A DNA stretch of 6,026 bases from Paracoccaceae bacterium (lineage in GTDB: Bacteria; Pseudomonadota; Alphaproteobacteria; Rhodobacterales; Rhodobacteraceae). The notes beneath the pieces are model-generated. The model had not been told where the DNA came from. It made no database searches and was given only the letters and a program-made list of their open reading frames with translations. Every line of letters begins with the position of its first letter. The first letter of the stretch is position 1. Shown one piece after another: positions 1 through 6,026 of this stretch. The stretch covers positions 1 through 6,026 of the forward strand of contig JALSGY010000042.1 in the NCBI GenBank assembly GCA_026982515.1. Reading direction: 5' to 3'. Position numbers and translations under genes: made by a program.

Positions 1-379
1 GCACATGGGTGGTGCAGCTGGCCTCATCCTTCCACATGGACTGCTCCACGTAGAAGAAGCGCTCGTCCCATCCCACAACCCGGCTGCGCATTTCCACCCG
101 ATGGAACAGCCGGATGCGCCGGCGGTACCGTGCCGAAAGCCCGGCCACCGTCAGCCCCCAGCCGTTTTCGCGCAGCGCCTTCACCAGCCCGATCCGGCGC
201 ACCAGCGGAATCCGGCCCAGATCGAACAGCGTCAGCGTGCGGCCGTTGTTGAGCTCCATCCACAGGTCGAGATCCCACGGCCAGCACATGTGCCAGGAGC
301 GGTGCATGCCCGTCAGCGGCAGGGGCGGCGCCTTGGCGTGAACGAGAAGTTCCTTGGCCATGCGGATGATCGGATACAT
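1..379 (-). CDS. Thioesterase-family (hotdog fold) protein, partial; C-terminus beyond left edge
   Basis: Translating the minus strand from the ATG at 379 gives 126 codons with no stop, running off the left edge. Residues 33-56 contain W-P-W-D-L-D-L-W-M-E-L-N-N-G-R followed by T-L-T-L-F-D-L-G-R. This matches the N-terminal signature of the 4HBT_2/THEM6-like thioesterases, which have an Asp, an Asn-Asn pair and a downstream Asp-x-x-Arg in the first strand and central helix. It probably hydrolyses acyl-CoA thioesters in the cytosol, but the substrate cannot be read. No signal peptide or membrane segment is visible in the part shown. The start is supported by a strong Shine-Dalgarno GGGAGG (plus-strand CCTCCC at 385-390) five bases upstream; Met7 at 361 is a weaker alternative. 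It is transcribed divergently from the yggT-like gene, with 131 bp between the starts. Family assignment is fairly secure. The exact function is not. Confidence 0.8.
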   Translation of the reverse strand, partial: MYPIIRMAKELLVHAKAPPLPLTGMHRSWHMCWPWDLDLWMELNNGRTLTLFDLGRIPLVRRIGLVKALRENGWGLTVAGLSARYRRRIRLFHRVEMRSRVVGWDERFFYVEQSMWKDEASCTTHV

Positions 380-451
380 TGGCGCCTCCCTTTCCGCCCT
401 TCAAGAACCTTCCGCCACCCGGTGCAATCGAAACGTTGCGGCATCCGCCAC

Positions 452-480
452 TTGTCACCCGGTTTCCCTGCCCTTAGGTG
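452..480 (+). promoter_or_regulatory. Candidate promoter for the yggT-like gene
   Basis: TTGTCA at 452-457 matches the -35 consensus at five of six positions. Seventeen bases later TAGGTG (475-480) is a poor -10 match. Transcription would begin near 487, giving a leader of about 24 bases to the ATG at 511. The rest of the 380-510 divergent gap shows only the thioesterase ribosome binding site. On the minus strand TTGCAC (plus-strand 423-428) is a possible -35 for the thioesterase gene, without a convincing -10. This is pattern matching only. Confidence 0.3.
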
Positions 481-510
481 TGTTCGCAACCTGAAACGGA
501 CGAAAGCGCA

Positions 511-798
511 ATGACCTCACTCTTTCAAATCCTGATGCTGGTGCTCGACGTGCTGTGGTTCATCATGATTGCCCATATCGTGATGAGCTGGCTGATCAAC
601 TTCCAGGTGCTGAACCTGCGCCAGCCGATCGTTGCGCAGGTCTGGTACGGGCTCAACCGCCTGCTGGAACCCCTCTATCAACCGATCCGCCGTTTCCTGC
701 CCGACATGGGCGGCCTGGATCTGGCACCTCTGGTGGCACTGCTGGGCGTCTATGCGTTGCGGATCATCCTGATCAACAACATCGCGTTCTTCTACTAG
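511..798 (+). CDS. YggT family integral membrane protein
   Basis: This encodes a 95-residue protein with two hydrophobic segments, about residues 4-30 and 69-94. They flank an amphipathic middle with the family hallmark L-N-R-L-L-E-P-L-Y-Q-P-I-R-R (48-61), then P-D-M-G-G-L-D-L-A-P (64-73). These are the conserved features of the YggT/YlmG family of small inner-membrane proteins. One repeat unit is present, as is usual in alphaproteobacteria; the E. coli protein is about twice as long. Family function is poorly defined: links to membrane protein or division-site organisation, osmotic tolerance and, in plastids, nucleoid/thylakoid organisation are reported for relatives. The ATG at 511 is chosen because the conserved hydrophobic region begins right after it. 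An in-frame GTG at 478 would add 11 polar residues and overlap the candidate -10. The ribosome binding site is weak (GGA at 498-500, GAAAG at 502-506). A possible terminator follows the stop directly. Confidence 0.9.
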   Translation: MTSLFQILMLVLDVLWFIMIAHIVMSWLINFQVLNLRQPIVAQVWYGLNRLLEPLYQPIRRFLPDMGGLDLAPLVALLGVYALRIILINNIAFFY

Positions 799-832
799 AA
801 ACCGCCTCCGGCCGTGCCCCCGGGCGGGGTTT
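799..832 (+). terminator. Possible intrinsic terminator after the yggT-like gene
   Basis: Immediately after the TAG stop, AAACC (799-803) pairs with GGTTT (828-832). After two single mismatches the pairing resumes as TCCGG (807-811) with CCGGG (820-824, one G-U pair), leaving an eight-base loop. The 3' arm ends in only three T residues and is followed by GCGCTTGTTT, so the U-tract is poor. The position right behind the gene fits a terminator separating yggT from recQ, but the imperfect stem and short T-run keep this tentative. Confidence 0.4.
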
Positions 833-901
833 GCGCTTGTTTGCCGATTCTTCATGTGGGATCATCCGCCCACAAGAGCAGTGAACAGGCACTACAGGCC
901 C

Positions 902-2938
902 ATGCCCCCGGCAACAGAGCTTCTGTCATCCGTATTCGGCTTCGATTCCTTCCGTCCCGGTCAGGCGGAAATCGTGCAGACGGTAGCCGAGGGGCGCAAC
1001 ACGCTGGCCATCATGCCCACGGGGGGCGGCAAGTCCCTGTGCTACCAGCTGCCCGCCCTGATGCGCGAGGGCGTCACCGTCGTCATCTCGCCGTTGATTG
1101 CCCTGATGCGCGACCAGGTGCGCGCGCTGCGCGCCGCCGGGGTAGAGGCCGGGGCGCTGACATCGGGCAATACCGAAGAGGAAACCGACAGGGTTTTCGC
1201 CGCGCTCGATGCCGGCCGGCTGCGCCTGCTCTACATGGCACCCGAGCGGCTTGCCGCCACCGGCACCATCTCCTTGCTGCGCCGCATCGGCACCTCGCTG
1301 GTCGCGGTGGACGAGGCCCATTGCGTCTCGCAGTGGGGGCATGATTTCCGCCCCGACTATCTGCGCATCGGGGCCCTGCGCCGGGCGCTGAACGTGCCGC
1401 TGGCCGCCTTCACCGCTACCGCCGACGAGGAAACGCGCAGCGAAATCATCGCCCGCCTGTTCGATGGCGAGCCCCCGCAGGTCTTTCTGCGCGGCTTCGA
1501 CCGGCCCAACATCCACCTCGCCTTCGCCGCCAAGAACGGCCCGCGCCGTCAGGTGCTGGAGTTCGCCGCCGCCCGCCGCGGCCAGCCCGGCATCGTCTAC
1601 TGCGCCACCCGCGCCAAGACGGAAACCCTGGCCGCCGCCCTGCGCGAGGCCGGTCACACCGCCTGCCACTACCATGGCGGCATGGAAGCCGGAGCGCGCC
1701 GCGATGTCGAGGCACGTTTCCAGATCGAGGACGGGCTGATCGTGGTGGCCACGGTGGCCTTCGGCATGGGGGTGGACAAGCCCGATATCCGCTGGGTCGC
1801 CCATGCCGACCTGCCCAAGTCCATCGAAGCCTATTACCAGGAGATCGGCCGCGCCGGGCGCGATGGCGCTCCGGCCGATACGCTCACCCTGTTCGGGGCC
1901 GACGATATCCGCTTTCGTCGCGCCCAGATCGATGAAAGCCCCGCCCCGCCGGAACGCCGCGCCGCTGACCACGCCCGCCTCAACGCCCTGCTCGGGCTGG
2001 CCGAGGCCCAGGGCTGCCGGCGGCAGAAGCTGCTGGCCTATTTCGGCGAAACCTCCGGGCCGTGCGGCCACTGCGATACCTGCGCCAATCCGCCCGAGGT
2101 GTTCGACGCCACCGAAGCCGTGCGCAAGGCGCTCTCGGCCATCCTGCGCACCGGAGAAAATTTCGGCGCCGGGCATCTGATCGATATCCTCACCGGAAAC
2201 GAAACCGACAGGATCCGCCAGCGCGGCCACGAGGCCCTGCCCACCTTCGGCGTCGGGCGGGAGCATGACCGCCGCGCCTGGCAGGCGATCTTCCGGCAGA
2301 TGATGGGGCTTGACCTGATCCGCCCGGATCCGGCCCGCCACGGCGCGCTGCGCATGACCGAGGCCGCGCGCCCGGTGCTGCGTGGGCAGCAGGCGGTGAT
2401 GCTGCGCAAGGATACCGCCGCCGCTCCCCGCCGCAGCGCCCCGCGCGCCCTCATCTCGGAGGAGGACGCGCCGCTCATGGCCGCCCTCAAGGCCCGCCGC
2501 AAGGAACTGGCCGAGGCCGCCCGCGTGCCGGCCTATGTGGTCTTCCCCGACCGCACCCTGATCGAAATGGCCGAAAGGCGCCCCACGACGCTGGACGAGA
2601 TGGCGCAGATCAACGGCGTCGGCGCCAAGAAGCTGGAGCGCTACGGCCGCGCCTTCCTCGAGGTGATCTGCGGCGAGGCGCCACAGCCGATGCACCCCTC
2701 GCGCCGCAAGCTGGCCGGGCGGGCGGAGGGCGCGCTTTACGACCGGCTGCTCGAGGCCCAGGCCCGCCTGGCCCGCGGCGTCACGGGCACCGAAAAGCCC
2801 ATGTCCTGCCCCGCGCCGCTGCTCGCCCGGGTGGCCGCCCAGCGCCCCGGCGATATCGGCGCGCTTGCGCGGCTTCTGGGCGAACGCCGTGCGCAGCGCT
2901 TTGGCGACGCCTTCCTTCAGGTGCTCCGCGAGGCCTGA
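902..2938 (+). CDS. recQ: ATP-dependent DNA helicase RecQ
   Basis: RecQ is an SF2 3'-to-5' DNA helicase acting in the RecF recombination-repair pathway and at stalled forks. From the ATG at 902 the protein has 678 residues. The Q-motif/motif 0 region F-G-F-D-S-F-R-P-G-Q lies near residues 12-21, and Walker A T-G-G-G-K-S at 40-45. The DEAH box with H-C-V-S-Q-W-G-H-D-F-R-P, including the RecQ aromatic-rich loop, spans about 137-151. Motif VI Q-E-I-G-R-A-G-R-D-G is at 313-322. Four zinc-binding cysteines fall at 372, 388, 391 and 394, followed by the winged-helix (RQC) region to about 505. An HRDC domain covers about 518-590, and a further 88-residue tail looks like a second, divergent HRDC. At 678 residues it is longer than E. 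coli RecQ (about 610). The start is uncertain: an in-frame ATG at 854 and GTG at 881 lie upstream, and none of the three has a good Shine-Dalgarno. The 902 start is preferred because RecQ proteins begin about 10-15 residues before the FRPGQ motif. A very weak promoter-like pair, TTGTTT (837-842) and GATCAT (860-865), sits upstream. Confidence 0.96.
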   Translation: MPPATELLSSVFGFDSFRPGQAEIVQTVAEGRNTLAIMPTGGGKSLCYQLPALMREGVTVVISPLIALMRDQVRALRAAGVEAGALTSGNTEEETDRVFAALDAGRLRLLYMAPERLAATGTISLLRRIGTSLVAVDEAHCVSQWGHDFRPDYLRIGALRRALNVPLAAFTATADEETRSEIIARLFDGEPPQVFLRGFDRPNIHLAFAAKNGPRRQVLEFAAARRGQPGIVYCATRAKTETLAAALREAGHTACHYHGGMEAGARRDVEARFQIEDGLIVVATVAFGMGVDKPDIRWVAHADLPKSIEAYYQEIGRAGRDGAPADTLTLFGADDIRFRRAQIDESPAPPERRAADHARLNALLGLAEAQGCRRQKLLAYFGETSGPCGHCDTCANPPEVFDATEAVRKALSAILRTGENFGAGHLIDILTGNETDRIRQRGHEALPTFGVGREHDRRAWQAIFRQMMGLDLIRPDPARHGALRMTEAARPVLRGQQAVMLRKDTAAAPRRSAPRALISEEDAPLMAALKARRKELAEAARVPAYVVFPDRTLIEMAERRPTTLDEMAQINGVGAKKLERYGRAFLEVICGEAPQPMHPSRRKLAGRAEGALYDRLLEAQARLARGVTGTEKPMSCPAPLLARVAAQRPGDIGALARLLGERRAQRFGDAFLQVLREA

Positions 2939-2975
2939 CGCGGGCCTGCGGGTGTTCGTGGGTCAACCCCCTTCC

Positions 2976-5204
2976 CTACCCCTGTCCCACATTCAGCGGC
3001 TGTTCCGGCTCCCTCTGCTGTCCGGCGTCGGCAACAACCGGTTCCACCCCGTCCGGCACGGCGTCCCGGATCAGGGCCAGAATGGCCTCGCGGCGCAACG
3101 GTTTCGTCAGGTAGTGGTCAAGCCCGGCGGCAAGGGTCTCCTCCTCGTCGCCCGCCATGGCATGGGCCGTCATCGCCACGATCGGCGTATGCCCCCGGCC
3201 CACCTCGGCCTCGCGGATCAGCCGCGTGGCCTCCTTGCCGTCCATACCGGGCATGGAGATGTCCATGAACACGATATCGGGCCGGAAGCTGCGCCATTTC
3301 TCCACCGCCTCATGGCCGTTTTCCGCCAGCTCCAGATCGATATTCAGCTTGTCGAGAAGTTTCGAGAACACCAGCCGGTTCGTCTGGTTGTCCTCTGCGG
3401 CCAGCACACGCATCCGCCGGCGCGCCCCCGCCCGGCCGTCCTCCGGCCCCGCGGCCCCTGCCCGGCCCGAGGCCTCCGCCCGACTCAGAGCCGCCAGAAG
3501 CGCCCTGCGCGAGGTGGGTTTCTTGAGTGCGGTTACCGGGCCGTCCTCCTCTCGCAACTTGGGCGGCGGGCCGGAATAGAGCAGAAACACATGGCAATCC
3601 ACCCCGGTTTCGCGAATCGCCCGCAAGGCTGCCAGCCCGCTGCCCGGCGGGGTATTCTGATCGATCAGGATAATGTCGCTCTGCGCCGAAGCCCGGGCCG
3701 GGCCCACCTCCTCGGCCTTCATCGAGACCACCTCCATCCCCATCGCCGACATCTGCCGGGCCAGCACATCGGCCGAAAGCGCCGGCGAGCTGACAACGAT
3801 CACCCGTCGCGCCCAGCCCGGCAGGGCCATGGCGGGGCTGCGTTCCTCTTCCGGGGCAGGCAGGGAGACGTGAAAACCGAAACAGGCGCCTGCGCCCTCC
3901 TCTGATTCCACCCAGACCTCGCCGCCCATCAGCTCCACCAGCTGGCGGGTGATCGCCAGGCCCAGACCGGTGCCCTCATACTTGCGGTCCGTCTCGTCCT
4001 CGACCTGGTTGAACTCGCCGAAGATATGCTCGGCCATGCCTTCGGGCACCCCGATACCCGTATCCTCCACCGTGACGTGCAGGCGGTATCGGCCCGCCTC
4101 CTGCGGCAGGCCGACCACCCGCACCATCACATGGCCGGCGCTGGTGAATTTCACCGCATTGCCGACCAGGTTGGTCAGGATCTGCCGTATGCGCCCCGCA
4201 TCCCCCTCAAAGACGGTGGGCAGGAACAGATCGTAATCGATGATCAGCTCCACCCCGCTGTCCTTCACGGCAGACTGGAACTGGGCCAGGACCTCGTGGA
4301 TGCAGGCCTCCAGATCGAACCTCTCGGTGCGCAGGCTGAACTTCCCGGCCTCCATCTTGGAGAAATCCAGCACATCGTTGATCAGCACCAGCAGAGCCTC
4401 GCTGGAAGAGCGGATCGTGTCTAGAAACAGTCGCTGTTCCTCGGAAAGATCGGTTTCCGCCAGCAGATCGGCCATGCCGAGAATGCCGTTCATGGGGGTG
4501 CGCAACTCATGGCTCATGCGGGCCAGAAAAGAGGATTTCGCCCGGTTGGCTGCCTCCGCCTTCAGCCTGGCCTCCCTCAGCTCTTCCTCGCGCAGCACCG
4601 ATTCGGTGATGTTCAGCCCCAGCGAAACCGTATCGCCGTTGGCGGACCTGCGATCCACCAGCCTGATGAACTGCCCGTTCCACAGTTTCATCACCCGCGG
4701 TTCCAGTGTTTCGCTGCGCCAGCGCTCCAGCATGGAGCATACCCACTCCCCGGGGCTCATGCCTTCGGTATCGACGATCCCTTCCTCGACCAGGATCTGC
4801 ACTATCTCGGGATAACGGATGCCGGGGGCCACACATTCCATCCCGTCGAAGATCGACAGGTATGAAGAATTTGCCGCCACCATCGCATCATTGCGGTCGA
4901 ACACGGCGAATCCGTCGCGTATGGTTTCCAGCGAATCCCACAGCCGCCGCTCTGCCACTTCGGCCGCGGCGCTCGCCCTTTCCAGATCATGGCGCACGCG
5001 CCTGTTTTCGCCCTGCAGCTCTTCGGCGCGGGTGCGGACAACCGCCACCTCCTCGCGCTGCTCGATGATCTGCTCCGACAGACTCCAGGCATGGCGGGCA
5101 AGCTTTTCGTTGGCGGCGGACAATTCCGCCTGCTTCAACTCCAGCAGGCGCTCGGCCGCAAGCCGCGCGCGCCGCTCCTGCGCGAGTTCTTCCGCAAGGC
5201 TCAT
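2976..5204 (-). CDS. Cytosolic PAS-domain hybrid histidine kinase with degenerate and intact receiver domains
   Basis: This 742-residue hybrid sensor kinase has no transmembrane segment or signal peptide, so it probably senses a cytosolic cue. Residues 1-88 are charged heptad-like coiled coil. Residues about 85-205 form a PAS domain of the PAS_7-like type common in alphaproteobacteria (D-G-F-A-V-F-D at 97-103, ending N-I-T-E-S). HisKA carries the H-box S-H-E-L-R-T-P with phosphoacceptor His232. The HATPase domain has the N-box N-L-V-G-N-A (Asn345/Asn349), G1 D-T-G-I-G (381-385), F-box F395/F398 and G2 G-T-G-L-G (411-415). Residues 466-575 are a receiver-like domain keeping Asp515, Ser544 and Lys562 but with Ser472-Ser473 where the acidic pair should be. 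Residues 598-715 are a complete receiver: Glu604/Asp605, phosphoacceptor Asp648, Thr679, Lys701. There is no HPt domain and no DNA-binding domain, so a separate phosphotransfer protein or regulator is expected elsewhere. The ATG at 5204 has GGAG (plus-strand 5213-5216) eight bases upstream. The partner and signal are unknown. Confidence 0.93.
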   Translation of the reverse strand: MSLAEELAQERRARLAAERLLELKQAELSAANEKLARHAWSLSEQIIEQREEVAVVRTRAEELQGENRRVRHDLERASAAAEVAERRLWDSLETIRDGFAVFDRNDAMVAANSSYLSIFDGMECVAPGIRYPEIVQILVEEGIVDTEGMSPGEWVCSMLERWRSETLEPRVMKLWNGQFIRLVDRRSANGDTVSLGLNITESVLREEELREARLKAEAANRAKSSFLARMSHELRTPMNGILGMADLLAETDLSEEQRLFLDTIRSSSEALLVLINDVLDFSKMEAGKFSLRTERFDLEACIHEVLAQFQSAVKDSGVELIIDYDLFLPTVFEGDAGRIRQILTNLVGNAVKFTSAGHVMVRVVGLPQEAGRYRLHVTVEDTGIGVPEGMAEHIFGEFNQVEDETDRKYEGTGLGLAITRQLVELMGGEVWVESEEGAGACFGFHVSLPAPEEERSPAMALPGWARRVIVVSSPALSADVLARQMSAMGMEVVSMKAEEVGPARASAQSDIILIDQNTPPGSGLAALRAIRETGVDCHVFLLYSGPPPKLREEDGPVTALKKPTSRRALLAALSRAEASGRAGAAGPEDGRAGARRRMRVLAAEDNQTNRLVFSKLLDKLNIDLELAENGHEAVEKWRSFRPDIVFMDISMPGMDGKEATRLIREAEVGRGHTPIVAMTAHAMAGDEEETLAAGLDHYLTKPLRREAILALIRDAVPDGVEPVVADAGQQREPEQPLNVGQG

Positions 5205-5236
5205 TTCCGAAACTCCGTCACGCTCTCTATCGGAAA

Positions 5237-5266
5237 ATTAGACGGAGCAGGGTGAACAAGGGCTTA
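5237..5266 (-). promoter_or_regulatory. Candidate promoter for the hybrid histidine kinase gene
   Basis: On the minus strand TCTAAT (plus-strand ATTAGA, 5237-5242) matches the -10 consensus at five of six positions and sits in the only AT-rich patch of the gap. The -35 side is weak: a 17-base spacer gives AAGCCC and a 19-base spacer gives TTAAGC. Transcription would start near 5230, leaving a leader of about 25 bases before the ATG at 5204. A weak -35 would fit an activator-dependent promoter, but that is inference. Confidence 0.3.
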
Positions 5267-5307
5267 ACCGGCCCCACAAGGCGAAAGCCGGCAATTGCCC
5301 TTGTTCA
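5253..5307. repeat. Perfect 11-bp inverted repeat upstream of the kinase gene
   Basis: TGAACAAGGGC at 5253-5263 is the exact reverse complement of GCCCTTGTTCA at 5297-5307, with 33 bases between the arms. Inside the loop CCGGC (5268-5272) and GCCGG (5287-5291) form a second short stem, so the whole could fold as a two-part hairpin. GGGC (5260-5263) could instead pair with GCCC (5271-5274). No T-run follows on either strand, so it is not a classical terminator. The arm nearest the kinase overlaps the expected -35/spacer region of its candidate promoter, which suggests an operator or a structured 3' end of the thiolase transcript. Confidence 0.6.
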
Positions 5308-5323
5308 GAGACTATCCTTGTTC
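5299..5323 (+). repeat. Short direct repeat CCTTGTTC, third copy of the dyad core
   Basis: CCTTGTTC occurs at 5299-5306 (inside the right dyad arm) and again at 5316-5323, just after the thiolase stop codon. The start-to-start spacing is 17 bases. With the inverted copy at 5254-5261 there are three copies of the same 8-mer within 70 bases. This could be a set of binding sites for one regulator, or a local duplication. Confidence 0.45.
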
Positions 5324-6026
5324 TCAGATCCGCTCTATGGCCAGTGCGATCCCCTGCCCGCCGCCGATGCACATGGTGATCAGCGCCTTGTCGGTGCCGG
5401 TGCGCTCCAGCTCATGCAGCGCCTTGACGACAAGGATCGCCCCGGTGGCGCCAACCGGATGGCCAAGGGCAATCGCCCCACCGTTGGGGTTCACCTTCGC
5501 AGGGTCGAGGCCCAGCGCCTTGTTCACCGCCAGCGCCTGGGCGGCAAAGGCCTCGTTCGATTCGATGACATCGAAATCCTCAACCTTCATGCCGGTGCGT
5601 TCCAGCAGGTTGCGCACCGCCGGAACGGGGCCGATGCCCATCACCTCGGGGCGCACACCGGCATGGGCATAGCCCAGCACCCTGGCCCGCGGCTTCAAGC
5701 CTGCCGTCTCGGCCGCCTCGGCCCGGGCCAGCACCAGCGCCGCGGCGCCGTCATTGATGCCGCTGGCATTGCCCGCCGTCACCGTGCCGCCCTTGAGGAA
5801 CACCGGCCGCAACCCGGCAAGCGCCTCGGCCGAGGTTTCCTTGGGATGTTCGTCCGTGTCGAAAACCACCACCTCACGGCGCTTCTTCACCTCCACCGGA
5901 ACGATCTGATCGGCAAAACGGCCCTCGGCGATGGCGCGGGCGGCACGCTCCTGGCTTTGCAGCGCAAAGGCATCCTGTTCCTGCCGGCTGATGCCGTATT
6001 CGGCGGCCACGTTCTCTGCCGTCACT
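5324..6026 (-). CDS. Thiolase (acetyl-CoA / beta-ketoacyl-CoA C-acyltransferase), partial; N-terminus beyond right edge
   Basis: The C-terminal 234 codons of a thiolase are visible, out of the family's usual 390 or so. Thiolases join two acyl-CoA units to a 3-ketoacyl-CoA, or cleave one, in the cytosol; roles include beta-oxidation, polyhydroxyalkanoate synthesis and ketone use. Counting from the first complete codon, N-E-A-F-A-A-Q is at 157-163 and G-G-A-I-A-L-G-H-P-V-G-A-T-G at 182-195 with catalytic His189. C-I-G-G-G-Q-G is at 219-225 with catalytic Cys219. The nucleophilic Cys89-equivalent lies outside the window. Segments such as V-T-A-E-N-V-A near the visible start, F-D-T-D-E-H at 55-60 and G-L-D-P-A-K-V-N-P-N at 172-181 recall Cupriavidus BktB from memory, so a broad-specificity or acetoacetyl-CoA thiolase is likely. 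The GTG at 6025 is an internal valine codon, not a start. The gene downstream is a kinase rather than an acetoacetyl-CoA reductase, so this is not the usual phaA-phaB layout. Confidence 0.93.
   Translation of the reverse strand, partial: VTAENVAAEYGISRQEQDAFALQSQERAARAIAEGRFADQIVPVEVKKRREVVVFDTDEHPKETSAEALAGLRPVFLKGGTVTAGNASGINDGAAALVLARAEAAETAGLKPRARVLGYAHAGVRPEVMGIGPVPAVRNLLERTGMKVEDFDVIESNEAFAAQALAVNKALGLDPAKVNPNGGAIALGHPVGATGAILVVKALHELERTGTDKALITMCIGGGQGIALAIERI

Noticed and set aside
24..458. A 144-codon open frame on the minus strand over the left end
   Set aside because: It is in a different frame from the thioesterase, is Gly/Ala/Arg-rich and low in information. The thioesterase frame starting at 379 has family motifs and a strong ribosome binding site.
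478..510. An N-terminal extension of the YggT protein from the GTG at 478
   Set aside because: It would add 11 polar residues not typical of the family and would overlap the candidate -10 box. The ATG at 511 sits directly before the first membrane segment.
5..514. A 169-codon open frame on the plus strand over the left end and divergent promoter region
   Set aside because: It is Pro/His/Arg-rich, has no ribosome binding site or motif, lies antisense to the thioesterase gene and spans the intergenic region.
926..2695. A 589-codon open frame on the minus strand opposite recQ
   Set aside because: Its protein is Gly/Ala/Gln-rich with no recognisable motif, and it lies wholly inside an unmistakable recQ. 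Long antisense frames are expected in GC-rich DNA with strong third-position bias.
2865..3905. A 346-codon open frame on the plus strand opposite the kinase gene
   Set aside because: The protein is His/Arg/Pro/Gln-rich without domain features, and it overlaps the end of recQ and well-supported receiver domains on the other strand. It is a codon-bias shadow.
5253..5307. The dyad as a Rho-independent terminator for the thiolase
   Set aside because: On the minus strand the stem is followed by CCCTGCTCC rather than a T-run, and the 33-base loop is long for a terminator. It is kept as an inverted repeat instead.
1..6026. Mobile elements, tRNA genes, CRISPR arrays or defence islands
   Set aside because: No transposase or integrase signature, no regularly spaced repeats, no tRNA-like cloverleaf and no compositional shift was seen. 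All the coding space is taken by recognisable backbone genes.

Overview
The window is GC-rich DNA (roughly two-thirds G+C by eye). The proteins look alphaproteobacterial, most probably Rhodobacterales/Roseobacter-type. The signs are a short single-repeat YggT protein, a RecQ with an extended C-terminus, and a soluble PAS hybrid histidine kinase. This placement is an inference from sequence character, not a database result. The region reads as ordinary chromosomal backbone. I see no tRNA, rRNA, CRISPR array, insertion sequence, phage gene or sign of recent transfer.

Layout, left to right. (1) Positions 1-379, minus strand: the N-terminal part of a hotdog-fold acyl-CoA thioesterase-like protein that runs off the left edge. 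(2) Positions 380-510: a divergent intergenic region with a candidate promoter for the next gene. (3) Positions 511-798, plus strand: a 95-residue YggT-family membrane protein, followed by an imperfect hairpin that may be a terminator. (4) Positions 902-2938, plus strand: ATP-dependent DNA helicase RecQ, with helicase core, zinc/winged-helix region, HRDC domain and an extra HRDC-like tail. (5) Positions 2976-5204, minus strand: a 742-residue cytosolic hybrid histidine kinase (coiled coil, PAS, HisKA, HATPase, degenerate receiver, intact receiver) converging on recQ with a 37-bp gap. (6) Positions 5205-5323: a 119-bp gap holding a perfect 11-bp inverted repeat and a related direct repeat next to a candidate promoter for the kinase. 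(7) Positions 5324-6026, minus strand: the C-terminal part of a thiolase (acetyl-CoA/beta-ketoacyl-CoA thiolase, BktB/PhaA-like) cut by the right edge.

The genes do not form one obvious pathway. Thioesterase and thiolase both act on acyl-CoA but lie at opposite ends with unrelated genes between them. YggT and RecQ are co-oriented but separated by about 100 bp. Thiolase and kinase are co-oriented, and the gap between them looks able to carry its own promoter. The points most worth a second look are the kinase's degenerate first receiver, in an arrangement resembling the c-di-GMP-controlled kinase ShkA, and the dyad upstream of the kinase. I do not see evidence for a wholly new system here.
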